DNA of 64,000 bases, taken from contig NZ_CP062260.1 of the NCBI RefSeq assembly GCF_014863545.1, positions 4,163,001 through 4,227,000 of the forward strand. Direction: 5' to 3'. A program made the translations under genes and the position numbers. Shown here piece after piece: positions 23,820 through 32,200 of this stretch. Position 1 is the first letter of the stretch. Each line of letters opens with the position of its first letter. Source of the DNA: Paenibacillus sp. JNUCC32 (GTDB lineage Bacteria > Bacillota > Bacilli > Paenibacillales > Paenibacillaceae). Under the pieces are notes generated by a model. That model worked only from the letters and a program-made list of their open reading frames with translations. It did no database searches and was not told the origin of the DNA.

Positions 23820-24620
23820 CTATATTACCCGAATCAAAGGCCCGGACGGTATATAATGTATAGGAATCCCCGGAAAAAACTCCCGCAGCCTATCGGCCAC
23901 GCAGGCCATGCCGGGCTCCTCGCTGGCAGCATGGCCGAGCAGAAGCAGGGACGGGCCCCTCCCCTGCGCCGCCGCATCGCCCATGTATTCAGGCGTCTCC
24001 CATTCCGGACCTTCCCCTGCGATGAGAAGATCCAGCGACTCCTTCAGGCAGAGGGGAATGGCATGCGCGCCACCGCCGCGATAGCCCACGGTTATGCCGA
24101 TTCTGGAGCATATGCTGCTTCGATTACCGACATAACGAAGGTAAGGAAGATTCAGCTTTCTTTTTACATGCTCCGCAATATCCGGCAGGCTCATCTCTTC
24201 CGGCAGCGTGACAATGGCCGCTGCCTTAAGATGCTTATCGACATAAACTTCCCAATCCAGCGCCTGAACCAGTCCTTGCGTCATGATATCGGGAACGTAT
24301 CGGTGAGGCGCATCATGGAACCGGTAAATCGTCAGATCCCCGGACTCCATCAAGCGGAGTTTATCCTGAAAGACAGGACTCGCCTCCACCCCCTCATATC
24401 CCTCCTCCTGATGGCTGTAAAACGCCCCTTCATGGGTAATGACAAGGTTCGCCCCAACTTGGACCGCTCTCTGCAGAACCGAATACGATGCCGTAAACGT
24501 GACGGCAATGCCGTGGACCACCGCTTCGGCGCTTCCTGCCGTAACCCTGTCCACCTTGGATTCAAGAAATGCTGCGGGCTCTGTTAAGCGGTTGATGATG
24601 TCTTGAACGGTGACTCGCAA
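23820..24620 (-). CDS. Nif3-like dinuclear metal-centre protein
   Basis: 266 residues of the NIF3/YqfO family. The TTG at 24620 follows AAGGAGGG. Metal-site elements are ITHEGAFY (early), the RFHDAPHRYVPD region and the final GHAASEEPGM. Family members form hexameric rings and many are GTP cyclohydrolase-like or of unknown function. The 'THEG' in place of the usual 'THHP' marks it as divergent. It lies between the GntR gene and the solute-binding remnant, so it could be a co-opted enzyme of that lost uptake system. Confidence 0.85.
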   Translation of the reverse strand: MRVTVQDIINRLTEPAAFLESKVDRVTAGSAEAVVHGIAVTFTASYSVLQRAVQVGANLVITHEGAFYSHQEEGYEGVEASPVFQDKLRLMESGDLTIYRFHDAPHRYVPDIMTQGLVQALDWEVYVDKHLKAAAIVTLPEEMSLPDIAEHVKRKLNLPYLRYVGNRSSICSRIGITVGYRGGGAHAIPLCLKESLDLLIAGEGPEWETPEYMGDAAAQGRGPSLLLLGHAASEEPGMACVADRLREFFPGIPIHYIPSGPLIRVI

Positions 24621-24663
24621 TCTGGAATGCCCTCCTTGGGAACCAACGCAAACGGCCGAACCG

Positions 24664-24701
24664 AAAAACAGGCTGCCCTTCCATCAAGAAACGGCAGCCT
24701 G
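24664..24701 (-). terminator. Terminator of the solute-binding pseudogene
   Basis: On the minus strand CAGGCTGCC pairs with GGCAGCCTG and is followed by TTTTTC, 13 nt past the original stop of the pseudogene. Confidence 0.85.
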
Positions 24702-24713
24702 TCGATCCGTTGG

Positions 24714-25218
24714 TTATGGTTGCTCTTTATATTTTTTATACGTTTTATTCGCAATCTCCAGGTATTGCCCCACGCCCTGGCTATCCAGCTCTTGCACGAA
24801 CTTGTCGTACTCGGCGAGATCGCGGTCCCCAGAATGAACTTCAGCGTGTTCTGATCCGTGTAGTCCTTCAGCGGCGTGCTCAAAAGCGTCACTCGCTCGC
24901 GCTCTTCTACCGAGTATGGAATCGGCGGTTCCGGCTTCACAACCGTTTTTGTTTCGCTTATGCTCTTCTGGAACTGCTGCTCTTCCTCGCTAAACATGTA
25001 TTGCAGCAGCTCGGTCGTGCCGCCGGGAACCGTGATTTTGCTGATGGCATACTTGCCTTCGCCCAGCGTTTTGTCCATATCGGTGCGGTGCTGGACCACG
25101 GTCTGGGAGTTGCCTTTGATGATGAAGGATTTGCCGGTCACGAATTTTTGCACGGCCTGATCGTCATCCTGGGTAAAGCTCTCTTTGTCCAGCAGTCCTT
25201 CGTCCACCAGCTTGTGAA
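24714..25218 (-). pseudogene. Remnant of an ABC-transporter solute-binding lipoprotein gene
   Basis: The C-terminal ~165 residues remain, beginning HKLVDEGLLDKESFTQDDD. The signal peptide and the N-terminal two thirds are missing, with no start or ribosome site. A one-base loss in a G-run near 24828-24832 changes frame after LKFILG; the correct frame continues DRDLAEYDKF to KTYKKYKEQP and stops at 24714. The segment 'EGLLDKE.FT' is shared with the LplA-like protein at 43155. So this is a truncated and frameshifted copy. Promoter, operator and terminator survive. Confidence 0.85.
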
Positions 25219-25232
25219 ATTAAGCGCTTACA
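25219..25232 (-). promoter_or_regulatory. cre-like site at the edge of the pseudogene
   Basis: On the minus strand TGTAAGCGCTTAAT matches the CcpA consensus TGNAANCGNWNNCW at 13 of 14 positions (A for C at position 13). It abuts the start of the surviving coding remnant. Confidence 0.45.
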
Positions 25233-25325
25233 TATTTGACTTAAAGAATAGACTCCCTCATTTGGAGCGTTAGATTCAATAGATTCCGCTGCTGCTTTCA
25301 CTTATGTAGAGAGTCGTAATTTTGT

Positions 25326-25386
25326 ATACTAGTATAACTAGTATGGCAATTGGTTTCATTGTAATGGACGTTTTCTTCAATTTCAA
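25326..25386 (-). promoter_or_regulatory. Promoter and FadR-type operator in front of the pseudogene
   Basis: On the minus strand TTGAAA (25386-25381), a 17-bp spacer and TACAAT (25363-25358) form a good promoter. A palindrome ATACTAGT-TAT-ACTAGTAT lies at 25326-25344, just downstream of the start of transcription. Its core TAGTATAACTA (25330-25340) fits the FCD-GntR consensus TnGTnnnACnA. The rest of the gap 25219-25567 holds only the terminators at 25427 and 25511 and the cre-like site. Confidence 0.65.
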
Positions 25387-25426
25387 TACATTTTTTTCTC
25401 ATGTATAAAATTCGGATCCCAAGCTG

Positions 25427-25474
25427 CAAAAAAACCGTGAGCATTCAGGCTATGGCCTGCTGCTTCACGGTTTT
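25427..25474 (-). terminator. Second terminator after the anti-sigma gene
   Basis: On the minus strand AAAACCGTGA..CAGGC-CATA-GCCTG..TCACGGTTTTTTT folds into a U-tailed hairpin. Confidence 0.85.
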
Positions 25475-25510
25475 CGGGTTCCATTGCTGCCCGAGGTATT
25501 CATCATGGAT

Positions 25511-25540
25511 AAGGGGCAGAAGCCTTCGCTTCTGCCCCTT
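25511..25540 (-). terminator. Hairpin directly after the anti-sigma gene
   Basis: AAGGGGCAGAAGC pairs with GCTTCTGCCCCTT; it follows the stop at 25568 by 27 nt and precedes the stronger terminator at 25427. Confidence 0.65.
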
Positions 25541-25567
25541 TATGGTTTCCCCATGCCGGCTTTATAT

Positions 25568-26569
25568 TTATTTCAGCTCCGTCACGTTGCCGTCAATGCT
25601 GACGCTTTTGATGTCCATATCCCCCAGAAATACGAGGTTATTCTTGCTGTCCAGATTATACAGCCACTGAAATCCGCTCTTCGTGGTGCTTGTCGAGCTG
25701 GCGTGAAGCTTCAATTCCGATCCGTCCGCGGCGATGACCTTAACCTCCGGCGTATAGTCCGGCAGTTTATCCAGCTCACCGTCGGTACGCTTGCCTTCGA
25801 TGGCTACACCGATGGATGAAACACTAATGGTGTGGAGAGACAGTGCTTCCTTACCCTCATCAATTGCCAGATTCAAACTCTGTTCTCTTTGCTTGCCCGG
25901 AGAAATGGTGAATTGCACATTCCAAGGGCCTTTAACGGCTTGGGCGTTGTCCGCTGACATGATTCGATCGGCTGTGATCCGTGCCTTCAGTCCCTCAAGG
26001 TCATTCATCGCATCCATCTCAAACACGCCGACAAGCTTTTTGTTGTCGTCAAGAAGCTGCTGCCCCACCATATAATTCACACTCTGCTCCGTTTTCAGTT
26101 CAAGTAGGGGGATCGAAGCACCCTCGGGGAATGGCATGCCGTCCTCTTTCGTGAAACTGACCACCAAATAACCGCTGTTGCCGACATAAACCCCTTCTTC
26201 AACATTCATGGTTACCCCGGATGCTGTATCCGTCCCTTGTATAGGTGACCGTTCGTCTTCCGCAATCGACGCGGATTGACCGAAGAACTGCTTCAAGCTA
26301 TCCATGTATTGGCTCGCAAAAGCGGTCGTGCTAAGTATCATAATCATCGCGGCAGCGATAACGATACTGGCTTTATATTTTTTCACTTTCCTGCTTTTAA
26401 ACACCATCGTTTCCTCCTCTTGAATACGGTTCATCGCCCGGTTCTTGATCCGTTCCATACTGATCTGCTGCGTCAACTCGCGTTCTTCTTCCTCCGTAAG
26501 GAGGAGATTGTCCAGCTCCTGATTGTCGATATTGGCCATGATATCTACAATTCGCCGCTTCACTTGCAT
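25568..26569 (-). CDS. Membrane anti-sigma-factor-like protein (DUF4179)
   Basis: 333 residues, ATG at 26569 after AAAGGGG; an alternative GTG start lies 6 bases further in. The N-terminal ~75 residues are charged and helical (LLTEEEERELTQQIS, MERIKNRAMNRIQEEE). A single transmembrane segment follows at ~85-105 (ASIVIAAAMIMILSTTAF). The rest is extracellular, with DUF4179-type beta segments. The gene follows the ECF sigma gene by 61 bp. I infer that it holds the sigma factor at the membrane and releases it on an envelope signal. Confidence 0.8.
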   Translation of the reverse strand: MQVKRRIVDIMANIDNQELDNLLLTEEEERELTQQISMERIKNRAMNRIQEEETMVFKSRKVKKYKASIVIAAAMIMILSTTAFASQYMDSLKQFFGQSASIAEDERSPIQGTDTASGVTMNVEEGVYVGNSGYLVVSFTKEDGMPFPEGASIPLLELKTEQSVNYMVGQQLLDDNKKLVGVFEMDAMNDLEGLKARITADRIMSADNAQAVKGPWNVQFTISPGKQREQSLNLAIDEGKEALSLHTISVSSIGVAIEGKRTDGELDKLPDYTPEVKVIAADGSELKLHASSTSTTKSGFQWLYNLDSKNNLVFLGDMDIKSVSIDGNVTELK

Positions 26570-26630
26570 CCATCCCCTTTCGCAATCGATTTGAAGCTTC
26601 ACTCCTATAGACACGGTCTTTATAGAAATC

Positions 26631-27173
26631 CTACGGATTCTCGGTTTCATAATGTATGCGCAGTTTGTCCCTTGCCCGGCGGATCCGGGCGGTGACGGCC
26701 TTCTCCTGCATATTCAGCCGGCTTGCAATATCGCGGACTTTCTCTAAATAAAAGTACCTGCGGATGAATATTTCGCGATCCGGTTCGCCCATCCCCTGTA
26801 CCATGCCGCTTATCGTTTCCTTCTCCTGCCGCAGAATAGCCAGTGCCTCCGCAGAGGGACAAGAAACGGCGTCATCTTCCAATTCGGATTCAATGACCCG
26901 CTGCCTCTTTCGCAATGCATTCAAGGTATGATTACGCGCGGCTATCGCCAGATAAGGCTTGAGACTATCTCCGCGCAGCATGATTTTTGTCCCGTCTGTC
27001 CACAGCTTGACCAGCACGTCCCCGGTGATCTCCTCCACATCGAAGGAATTAAACCGCCCTCCTGCCACCTTAGCAACCACCGCGGCTATGTAGCGTGAAT
27101 AGCGGTCAACCAATGTTTCAAAACATCGCGGATCTTTCCTCGCTAGCCCATCCAGCAATGTCTGATCCTCCAT
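26631..27173 (-). CDS. ECF-type RNA polymerase sigma factor
   Basis: 180 residues, ATG after GGGGGAGG. Region 2 is RCFETLVDRYSRYIAAVV...GDVLVKLWTDG (~15-70), and region 4 (~115-175) is DREIFIRRYFYLEKVRDIASRLNMQEKAVTARIRRARDKL, with the HTH in VRDIASRLNMQEKAV. No extra C-terminal domain. It is partnered by the membrane protein at 25568. No clear target promoter is visible, although autoregulation is usual in the family. Confidence 0.93.
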   Translation of the reverse strand: MEDQTLLDGLARKDPRCFETLVDRYSRYIAAVVAKVAGGRFNSFDVEEITGDVLVKLWTDGTKIMLRGDSLKPYLAIAARNHTLNALRKRQRVIESELEDDAVSCPSAEALAILRQEKETISGMVQGMGEPDREIFIRRYFYLEKVRDIASRLNMQEKAVTARIRRARDKLRIHYETENP

Positions 27174-27339
27174 GGGATCCTCCCCCTCTTATATAATCAT
27201 CTCTGTTGGTAGAACCAAGCCACAAATCCCGTGCTACTATATAAGACACCTTTAATTCCGGAAACCCTACACATCTTTTGAAAAAATAATCGTTTCGCCA
27301 TGCAAACGGATTGGAGTAGCTTTGCTTGGAGTAACGGCA

Positions 27340-27371
27340 AAAAAAGCCGACCCCATCGGATCGGCTTTTTC
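27340..27371 (-). terminator. Terminator of the EamA transporter gene
   Basis: AAAAAGCCGA..TCGGCTTTTT forms a short stem with T-runs on both strands, 16 nt after the transporter stop. The gap 27174-27386 holds only this and the ECF promoter region. Confidence 0.85.
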
Positions 27372-27386
27372 TACAAACGTATGATT

Positions 27387-28367
27387 TTATTGCAATTGCG
27401 GAGAAGCCTCGGATTGCTGTCTCGATATGATGAACAGCACGATCCAAATCAGCAGGAATCCTAGGAGCTGAGGCCCTGTCACGATTTGCTGGAATACAAT
27501 CCAGTTGATGAGCACGCCCACCATGGGAAAACTCAATTCAGCCAGCGTTGCGACAGAGGCTTTGGTCGTGGTCAGCCCTTTATAGTACACCAGCAAGCTC
27601 AGCAGACCCGGCAGCAGTGCCTGCCCGATCAGGTTCAGCGATACCAAGGCAAAGGCGCCTGTGCCCCATGCCGGCATATTCCAAGCTGCCCCTTCGCTCC
27701 AAGTAATGACGGTCAGGAGCGGCAGCGCGAGCACGAAACGAAGCGAGGTTACCGTCTCATACTTCAGTTTGCCTACCATCAAGCGTCCCATGACCGTTGA
27801 GCCGCCCCATAAGGCTGCTGCGCCTAAGGACAGGAGGCTGCCGACTTGAACAAACTCGTTCCAATGGCCGATCGGCAGGGTTAAGCCGAAGGTGAGTAAA
27901 TACGTGCCTGCCAAAGCGATGATAAGCAGGATCCCGAAATGGCGCGGAAGCTTCTCTTTCAGAAGCAGGCTGGCCAGAATGATGGCAAACAGCGGCTGCA
28001 GCTTCTGCAGCAGCAGGACGGCATTCAGATTGCCGCTCGACAGCCCCATCGTGAACAATACGGTAGCCAATGCCGAACCGCCCCAGGATATAAACAGCAG
28101 TGCGCCGACATGATTCCAGCCCAGGCTCTTAAGTTCCTCCCGGTTCTTCCACAATACAGGAATCGCAATCAAGGAAATAATGATATGTTCGAGCAAAACG
28201 ATCTGAGCCGAAGTCAGATTCTTGAGCAGAATGACCCGAAATAACGGGTCAACGCCCCACAGGGCGGCCCCCAAAACAACGAGCCAGAACCCTCCTTTAA
28301 AACGTCGACTTGCCTGTGTGTCGGAACCATAAGGTTTCACCTTGATCCCGGTATTCATATTACTCAT
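27387..28367 (-). CDS. EamA/DMT-family transporter under an FMN riboswitch
   Basis: 326 residues, ATG at 28367 with GGAG eight bases upstream. Ten hydrophobic segments and two EamA halves are visible (first FWLVVLGAALWGVDPLFR; second LLSLGAAALWGGSTVMGRLM). The 5' UTR carries an FMN riboswitch, so its substrate is probably riboflavin or a flavin precursor. EamA-type flavin carriers (RibN) are known in proteobacteria; Firmicutes usually use RibU. Function from regulation is inference, but the riboswitch itself is certain. Confidence 0.88.
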   Translation of the reverse strand: MSNMNTGIKVKPYGSDTQASRRFKGGFWLVVLGAALWGVDPLFRVILLKNLTSAQIVLLEHIIISLIAIPVLWKNREELKSLGWNHVGALLFISWGGSALATVLFTMGLSSGNLNAVLLLQKLQPLFAIILASLLLKEKLPRHFGILLIIALAGTYLLTFGLTLPIGHWNEFVQVGSLLSLGAAALWGGSTVMGRLMVGKLKYETVTSLRFVLALPLLTVITWSEGAAWNMPAWGTGAFALVSLNLIGQALLPGLLSLLVYYKGLTTTKASVATLAELSFPMVGVLINWIVFQQIVTGPQLLGFLLIWIVLFIISRQQSEASPQLQ

Positions 28368-28410
28368 CTTGCCCTCTCCTGTCTTGAATACGGAGGTCTT
28401 ACTAGCAGAA

Positions 28411-28448
28411 AGCCCCCGTCATCGGCATGGCCGACGTATACGGGGGCT
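28411..28448 (-). terminator. Expression-platform hairpin of the FMN riboswitch
   Basis: On the minus strand AGCCCCCGT pairs with ACGGGGGCT, with an inner stem (GTCGGC/GCCGAT), followed by TTTCTG. It lies 57 nt beyond the aptamer and 44 nt before the gene, so it is the likely terminator in the FMN-bound state. Confidence 0.7.
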
Positions 28449-28504
28449 GATCAAATAAGCCTGCGCCAAAATGGAATATTCGCATTCACGGCAAACTCAT
28501 CTTT

Positions 28505-28665
28505 GATCTTCTCCCATCCGGACTTTACCGTCGGCCTTGGAATTGCACCAAGTCAGTCGCTGCATTCATGTTGGATACAGAACGCAGAGAGTCGCGGGCT
28601 TGGGTTCGTTCGCGAAGGAACGAACCATCACCGCCGGTCAGGAATTTCACCTTACCCCGAAGATC
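28505..28665 (-). promoter_or_regulatory. FMN riboswitch (RFN element)
   Basis: The minus strand carries all conserved parts of the FMN aptamer in order: GGATCTTCGGGG, GGTGAAATTCC, GACCGGCGGT, AGCCCGCGA, the CTTGGTGCAATTCC loop, GGCCGACGGT and AGTCCGGATGGGAGAAGAT. Ends pair (GATCTTC with GAAGATC). It controls the EamA transporter that follows. No rib biosynthesis gene is near. Confidence 0.96.
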
Positions 28666-28742
28666 CATATTCATGTTTTATTTTGTAATGCCTTAATCAC
28701 TAATTAACCGATAATTCCTATAAACTTAGTTGTTATATTGAA

Positions 28743-28769
28743 ATTATAACATGAATCCTTTCATGTAAA
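28743..28769 (-). promoter_or_regulatory. Promoter of the riboswitch transcript with an inverted repeat
   Basis: On the minus strand TATAAT (28748-28743) is preceded after 15 bp by TTTACA (28769-28764). The perfect repeat ACATGAA-AGGA-TTCATGT (28749-28766) fills the spacer. A spacer of 15 bp is short, so the -35 assignment is uncertain; the repeat could be a repressor site. Confidence 0.4.
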
Positions 28770-28869
28770 TACATCTATTTTCAAAATAAACGAAATTAGA
28801 CTTGAATACAATGAAAAATCTCACGTTCATCCAATACTTACTGAGAATTATACAGCAAGTATCAATTTG

Positions 28870-29058
28870 TTACCAGCATGATTTTTTACCATCTTCACGG
28901 TTTATCTCGAATAGCTCCAGCGCTTCCTCGGTATTAAGGCTCATTCCGCCCCCATAAGACTTAGATAACAGTCGAGAAGCACTTTCCGCAACTGTTTCCT
29001 CCGATTCCTTCGTCTCACTCAGCAATACTTTGCTTCCAATATGTATATTCAGATTCAA
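28870..29058 (-). CDS. Small hypothetical protein (62 residues)
   Basis: A TTG-initiated ORF (GGAG 10 bases upstream) that encodes an acidic, Ser/Glu-rich peptide (LLSETKESEETVAES), then a YGGGMSLNTEEALELF segment and a KKSCW end. I recognise no family. It lies alone between the riboswitch transcript and the SLH gene. The composition looks coding rather than random; the acidic N-part and Cys-Trp end vaguely recall short export/precursor peptides. It is not assigned. Confidence 0.35.
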   Translation of the reverse strand: MNLNIHIGSKVLLSETKESEETVAESASRLLSKSYGGGMSLNTEEALELFEINREDGKKSCW

Positions 29059-29074
29059 TGCGCATGAACTCCAT

Positions 29075-29117
29075 CCTTATCAGATCCTTATCAGATCGTT
29101 ATCAGGTCGTTATATCC
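29075..29117 (-). repeat. Three and a half 11-bp tandem repeats (TTATCAGATC)
   Basis: TTATCAGATC at 29077 and 29088, TTATCAGGTC at 29099 and a degenerate copy at 29110, all with an 11-bp period. They lie 17-58 bp upstream of the 62-residue ORF. An 11-bp period is one helical turn and typical of OmpR/PhoP-type boxes, but the sequence is not the PhoP TTAACA box. Confidence 0.6.
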
Positions 29118-29185
29118 ATCCCTTAATAAATGTATCGGATGCCTGATCGCTTCGCTTTAACCGGTTGCCATCTGCCTGAGTATGC

Positions 29186-29230
29186 AAAAAGACCGCCCTC
29201 AAGGTTTCAATCCACCTTAAGGACGGTCTA
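29186..29230 (-). terminator. Terminator of the SLH phosphoesterase gene
   Basis: On the minus strand AGACCGTCCTTAAGGT pairs with ACCTTGAGGGCGGTCT and is followed by TTTTT. Confidence 0.92.
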
Positions 29231-29255
29231 ATCATGAAATGCTATCCTGCTTCGA

Positions 29256-32200
29256 TCAGTTCATAAACTTCAACGCTGTCAAAGTACGCTTCAGTACGAG
29301 TGCTGCTTGCGCACGTGTGACCGAATCGAGTGCTCCGAAATTGCCTTGGTTGTCACCCTGTACGATGCCTTGCTTAGTAAGACTGGCCACATGGGCAGCC
29401 GCCCAAACCGGAATGGATGCCTGATCCTTGAATCCGGCCACGGCATTCGCACCCTGGTTGGATAGGTCTGCCGGATTCACCGCCTCCATGGCCCGGGTGA
29501 TCATTACAGCCATTTCCGCTCGGGTCATGCTGGCATTCGGCGAGAAGGCACCGCCGTTGCCGCCCTCGATCAAGCCGTAGCGCGAGGCTGCGCCAATCTC
29601 GCCGGCATACGCGGAATGATCCTGAACATCCTTGAATGCACCGCTCTCGATGACCGGGCTGAGACCCATCGCACGGACGAGCATGGCCGTAAATTCAGCT
29701 CGCGTGATCGCCTTGCCCGGTGCATAGGAGTCCGCGTTGACTCCGTTCACGAGCAGCTTGGAAGCCATGGACTCGATTTCCGATTGCGCCCAGTGGCCGT
29801 CAAGATCCGCAAACGTCTTCTTGTATTGCAGCAGCGCATAAACGCCGTTTCCGGCATGCTTGACTTCGATCGCCGCTTTACCGTTCCATGTCGTCCTTAC
29901 GGCCGGTACAAACTGGAAAGTCCCCGCCGCTTCGTCATAAATGACGGCAGCAAGCGAATCCGGATTCATCCCTGTCGGCAGCGGCATGATACGGCTGATG
30001 ACGCGCTTCCCGAAATCCTTCAGTTCCTGCTCTGCGCCAGGCGCTCCAACCGCTGCGCCGAACCGCAGTCCTCCATTGGCTGCCAACGAGGCGCCCATGG
30101 AAGTGGCCTTGCTTGTCATAGCGTCCGCTACCTTGCCTGCTGCGGGAGCCACCGACATCTTCACCTGGATGTTGCCGGACCCTTGTGCCGTCTCCAGAGC
30201 CTCATCCAGAGGCAGAGCCGTTATCGGAAGACGGAAGGCTCCAAGTGCGGTCTCCAGCACCAGGGTTGCCTTCGGATTCCGTTCCATGGCCTGCTTCAGG
30301 CCTGCTGCGGGAAGGGACAGCTCCGCGGCACGGTTCAATTCAGGAGCCCGAATAATCAATTCCTGCTGCCCGTTCGCGGACAAGCCGCTTACGGCCTTTT
30401 TCCACGCCTCTTCCTTTACCGTAATGAGGTCCATCGTTCCGCCTGAAGCAGCGCTGATATTCAAACTATTGCCTGTCATCACGTTTGGCTCGGATGCATT
30501 TCCGCCAGTAGCAGGAGGAGTAGGCTGCGTTGTAGGCTGCGTTACCGTGCCGCCTCCCGAACCGCCTGATCCTGATCCGGGAGAAGAGCCGCCGCCAGGA
30601 TTCGCCGGCTTCTTCTGCTCCGTAATTCGGCCCTCGACCTTCGGCGATACCTTACCGCCCAGCTTGTTCACATACTCCATGAAAATTTCATAATCCGGGT
30701 AACCCAAATCCTCGTTGTATTTCCCTTCGGCAATCGCATCGGCAAAGGATTTATATCCATCTCCGCCCTTGGCTACAAAGCTGTTCGTTGCCATCCGGTA
30801 CGTTTCGGTCAATACCAGAGGTTTGTAGCTGCCGTCTTTCATGATCTGTACGTCGAACACTTTATCTCCTGCCGGAGCGCTAGGATCCCACTTGAATTTC
30901 ATCCCGGCGATTTGCGGGAACTTCCCTGGCAGATCCGCCAGTTTGGCACCGCTTATTCCGTTTTCCAGCCCGTCTTTCAGCTGCTGTCCGGTGACGTCCA
31001 TAACAAACAGCGTATTTCCGAAAGGCATCACCGTACGCAGCTCGCCCATCGTTATATCGCCTTCATCAATCGCGGCGCGGATGCCTCCGCCATTCGTGAG
31101 GGCAATATCGGCGTTTTTCAGCTCTTTGGCTTTAGCCAGCATGCCGTCGGCTATCAGATTGCCCAGGTTCGTCTCCTTGGAGCGGACATTCTCGCGTTTG
31201 CCGTCAAGCTCGACTCCGGCAATGCCGATAACCTGCTTCATCAGTTCTTCCAATTCCGCTTTGTAAGGAGCCAGCATATCCTTCGCTTGCGTGTCTTCCT
31301 GGACCGTGTTGTCTACCGGGATCAGCTTCCCGCCAAGTTCGCCGTCTCCCACGAGAACAACGCCGTTTTTATCAAACTGCAGATCTACCCGGCCGAGGAA
31401 CTTGCCCCACTCATTCGCTTGGACGATGACGGTAGGGGTATGATGCTGACTGTCCGTCACCACTTCCGGCGCGTTTAGCGTCGTATGGGTATGACCTCCG
31501 ACGATGAGGTCGATGCCTTCGACGGCTTCGGCCAGCGTCAGATCTTTGGCGTACCCCAGGTGGGACAGGGCGATGATCTTGTCCAGCCCCTCCTTCTCCA
31601 TCGCCTCAACGGTAGCCTGAGCCGAGGTCACCGCGTCACGAAAGACCACGTCTTTACCCGGGCTGGAGGTTTCCGCGGTATCTTCGGTCGTTAAGCCGAA
31701 CACCCCGACCTTCTGGCCGTCAACCAGCAGTGTCACGTATGGGTATACCCCGCTATTTGCCGTTGTCTTGGGCTGATCGGTATCGATAACCGCCGGCTTG
31801 TTAATCAAATGTGAAATGTTAGCGTCACGGCTAAGATCCACGTTCGCGCTGACGAGCGGGAAATGCGCCTTGCTCACGAAATCCGCAAGCGTCTTGGTGC
31901 CTTGATCGAATTCATGGTTACCGAACGTCATCGCGTCATACCCCATATAGTTCATGAAGGCCAGATCAGCCAGCCCAAACCATTTGGTGAAATACAGATC
32001 GCCGGAAAAGACGTCCCCAGCATCCAGCAGCAGGCTGTTTCCGCCTTCGCTGCGGATCTCCTGAACCAGCGTAGCCCGTCTGGCCACTTCCGCCAGATGC
32101 GCATGGGTATCGTTGGTATGCATCACCGTTAACTTCCACGGTTCTCCTTCCGGCGAACCGTCCGTTACGTTAACCGATACTTCCGCCGAACCGTAGCCAT

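Noticed and set aside
24584..25207. A 207-codon minus-strand ORF that looks like one intact gene
   Set aside because: Its first ~105 residues are the solute-binding remnant, but after LKFILG the true frame continues elsewhere, and its tail runs into unrelated sequence. It is a frameshifted remnant.
28503..28688. A 61-codon plus-strand ORF at the riboswitch
   Set aside because: It lies wholly over the conserved FMN aptamer read in the other direction; no coding signal.
29075..29117. The tandem repeats as a CRISPR array
   Set aside because: The units are only 11 bp and contiguous, with no spacers and no cas genes nearby.
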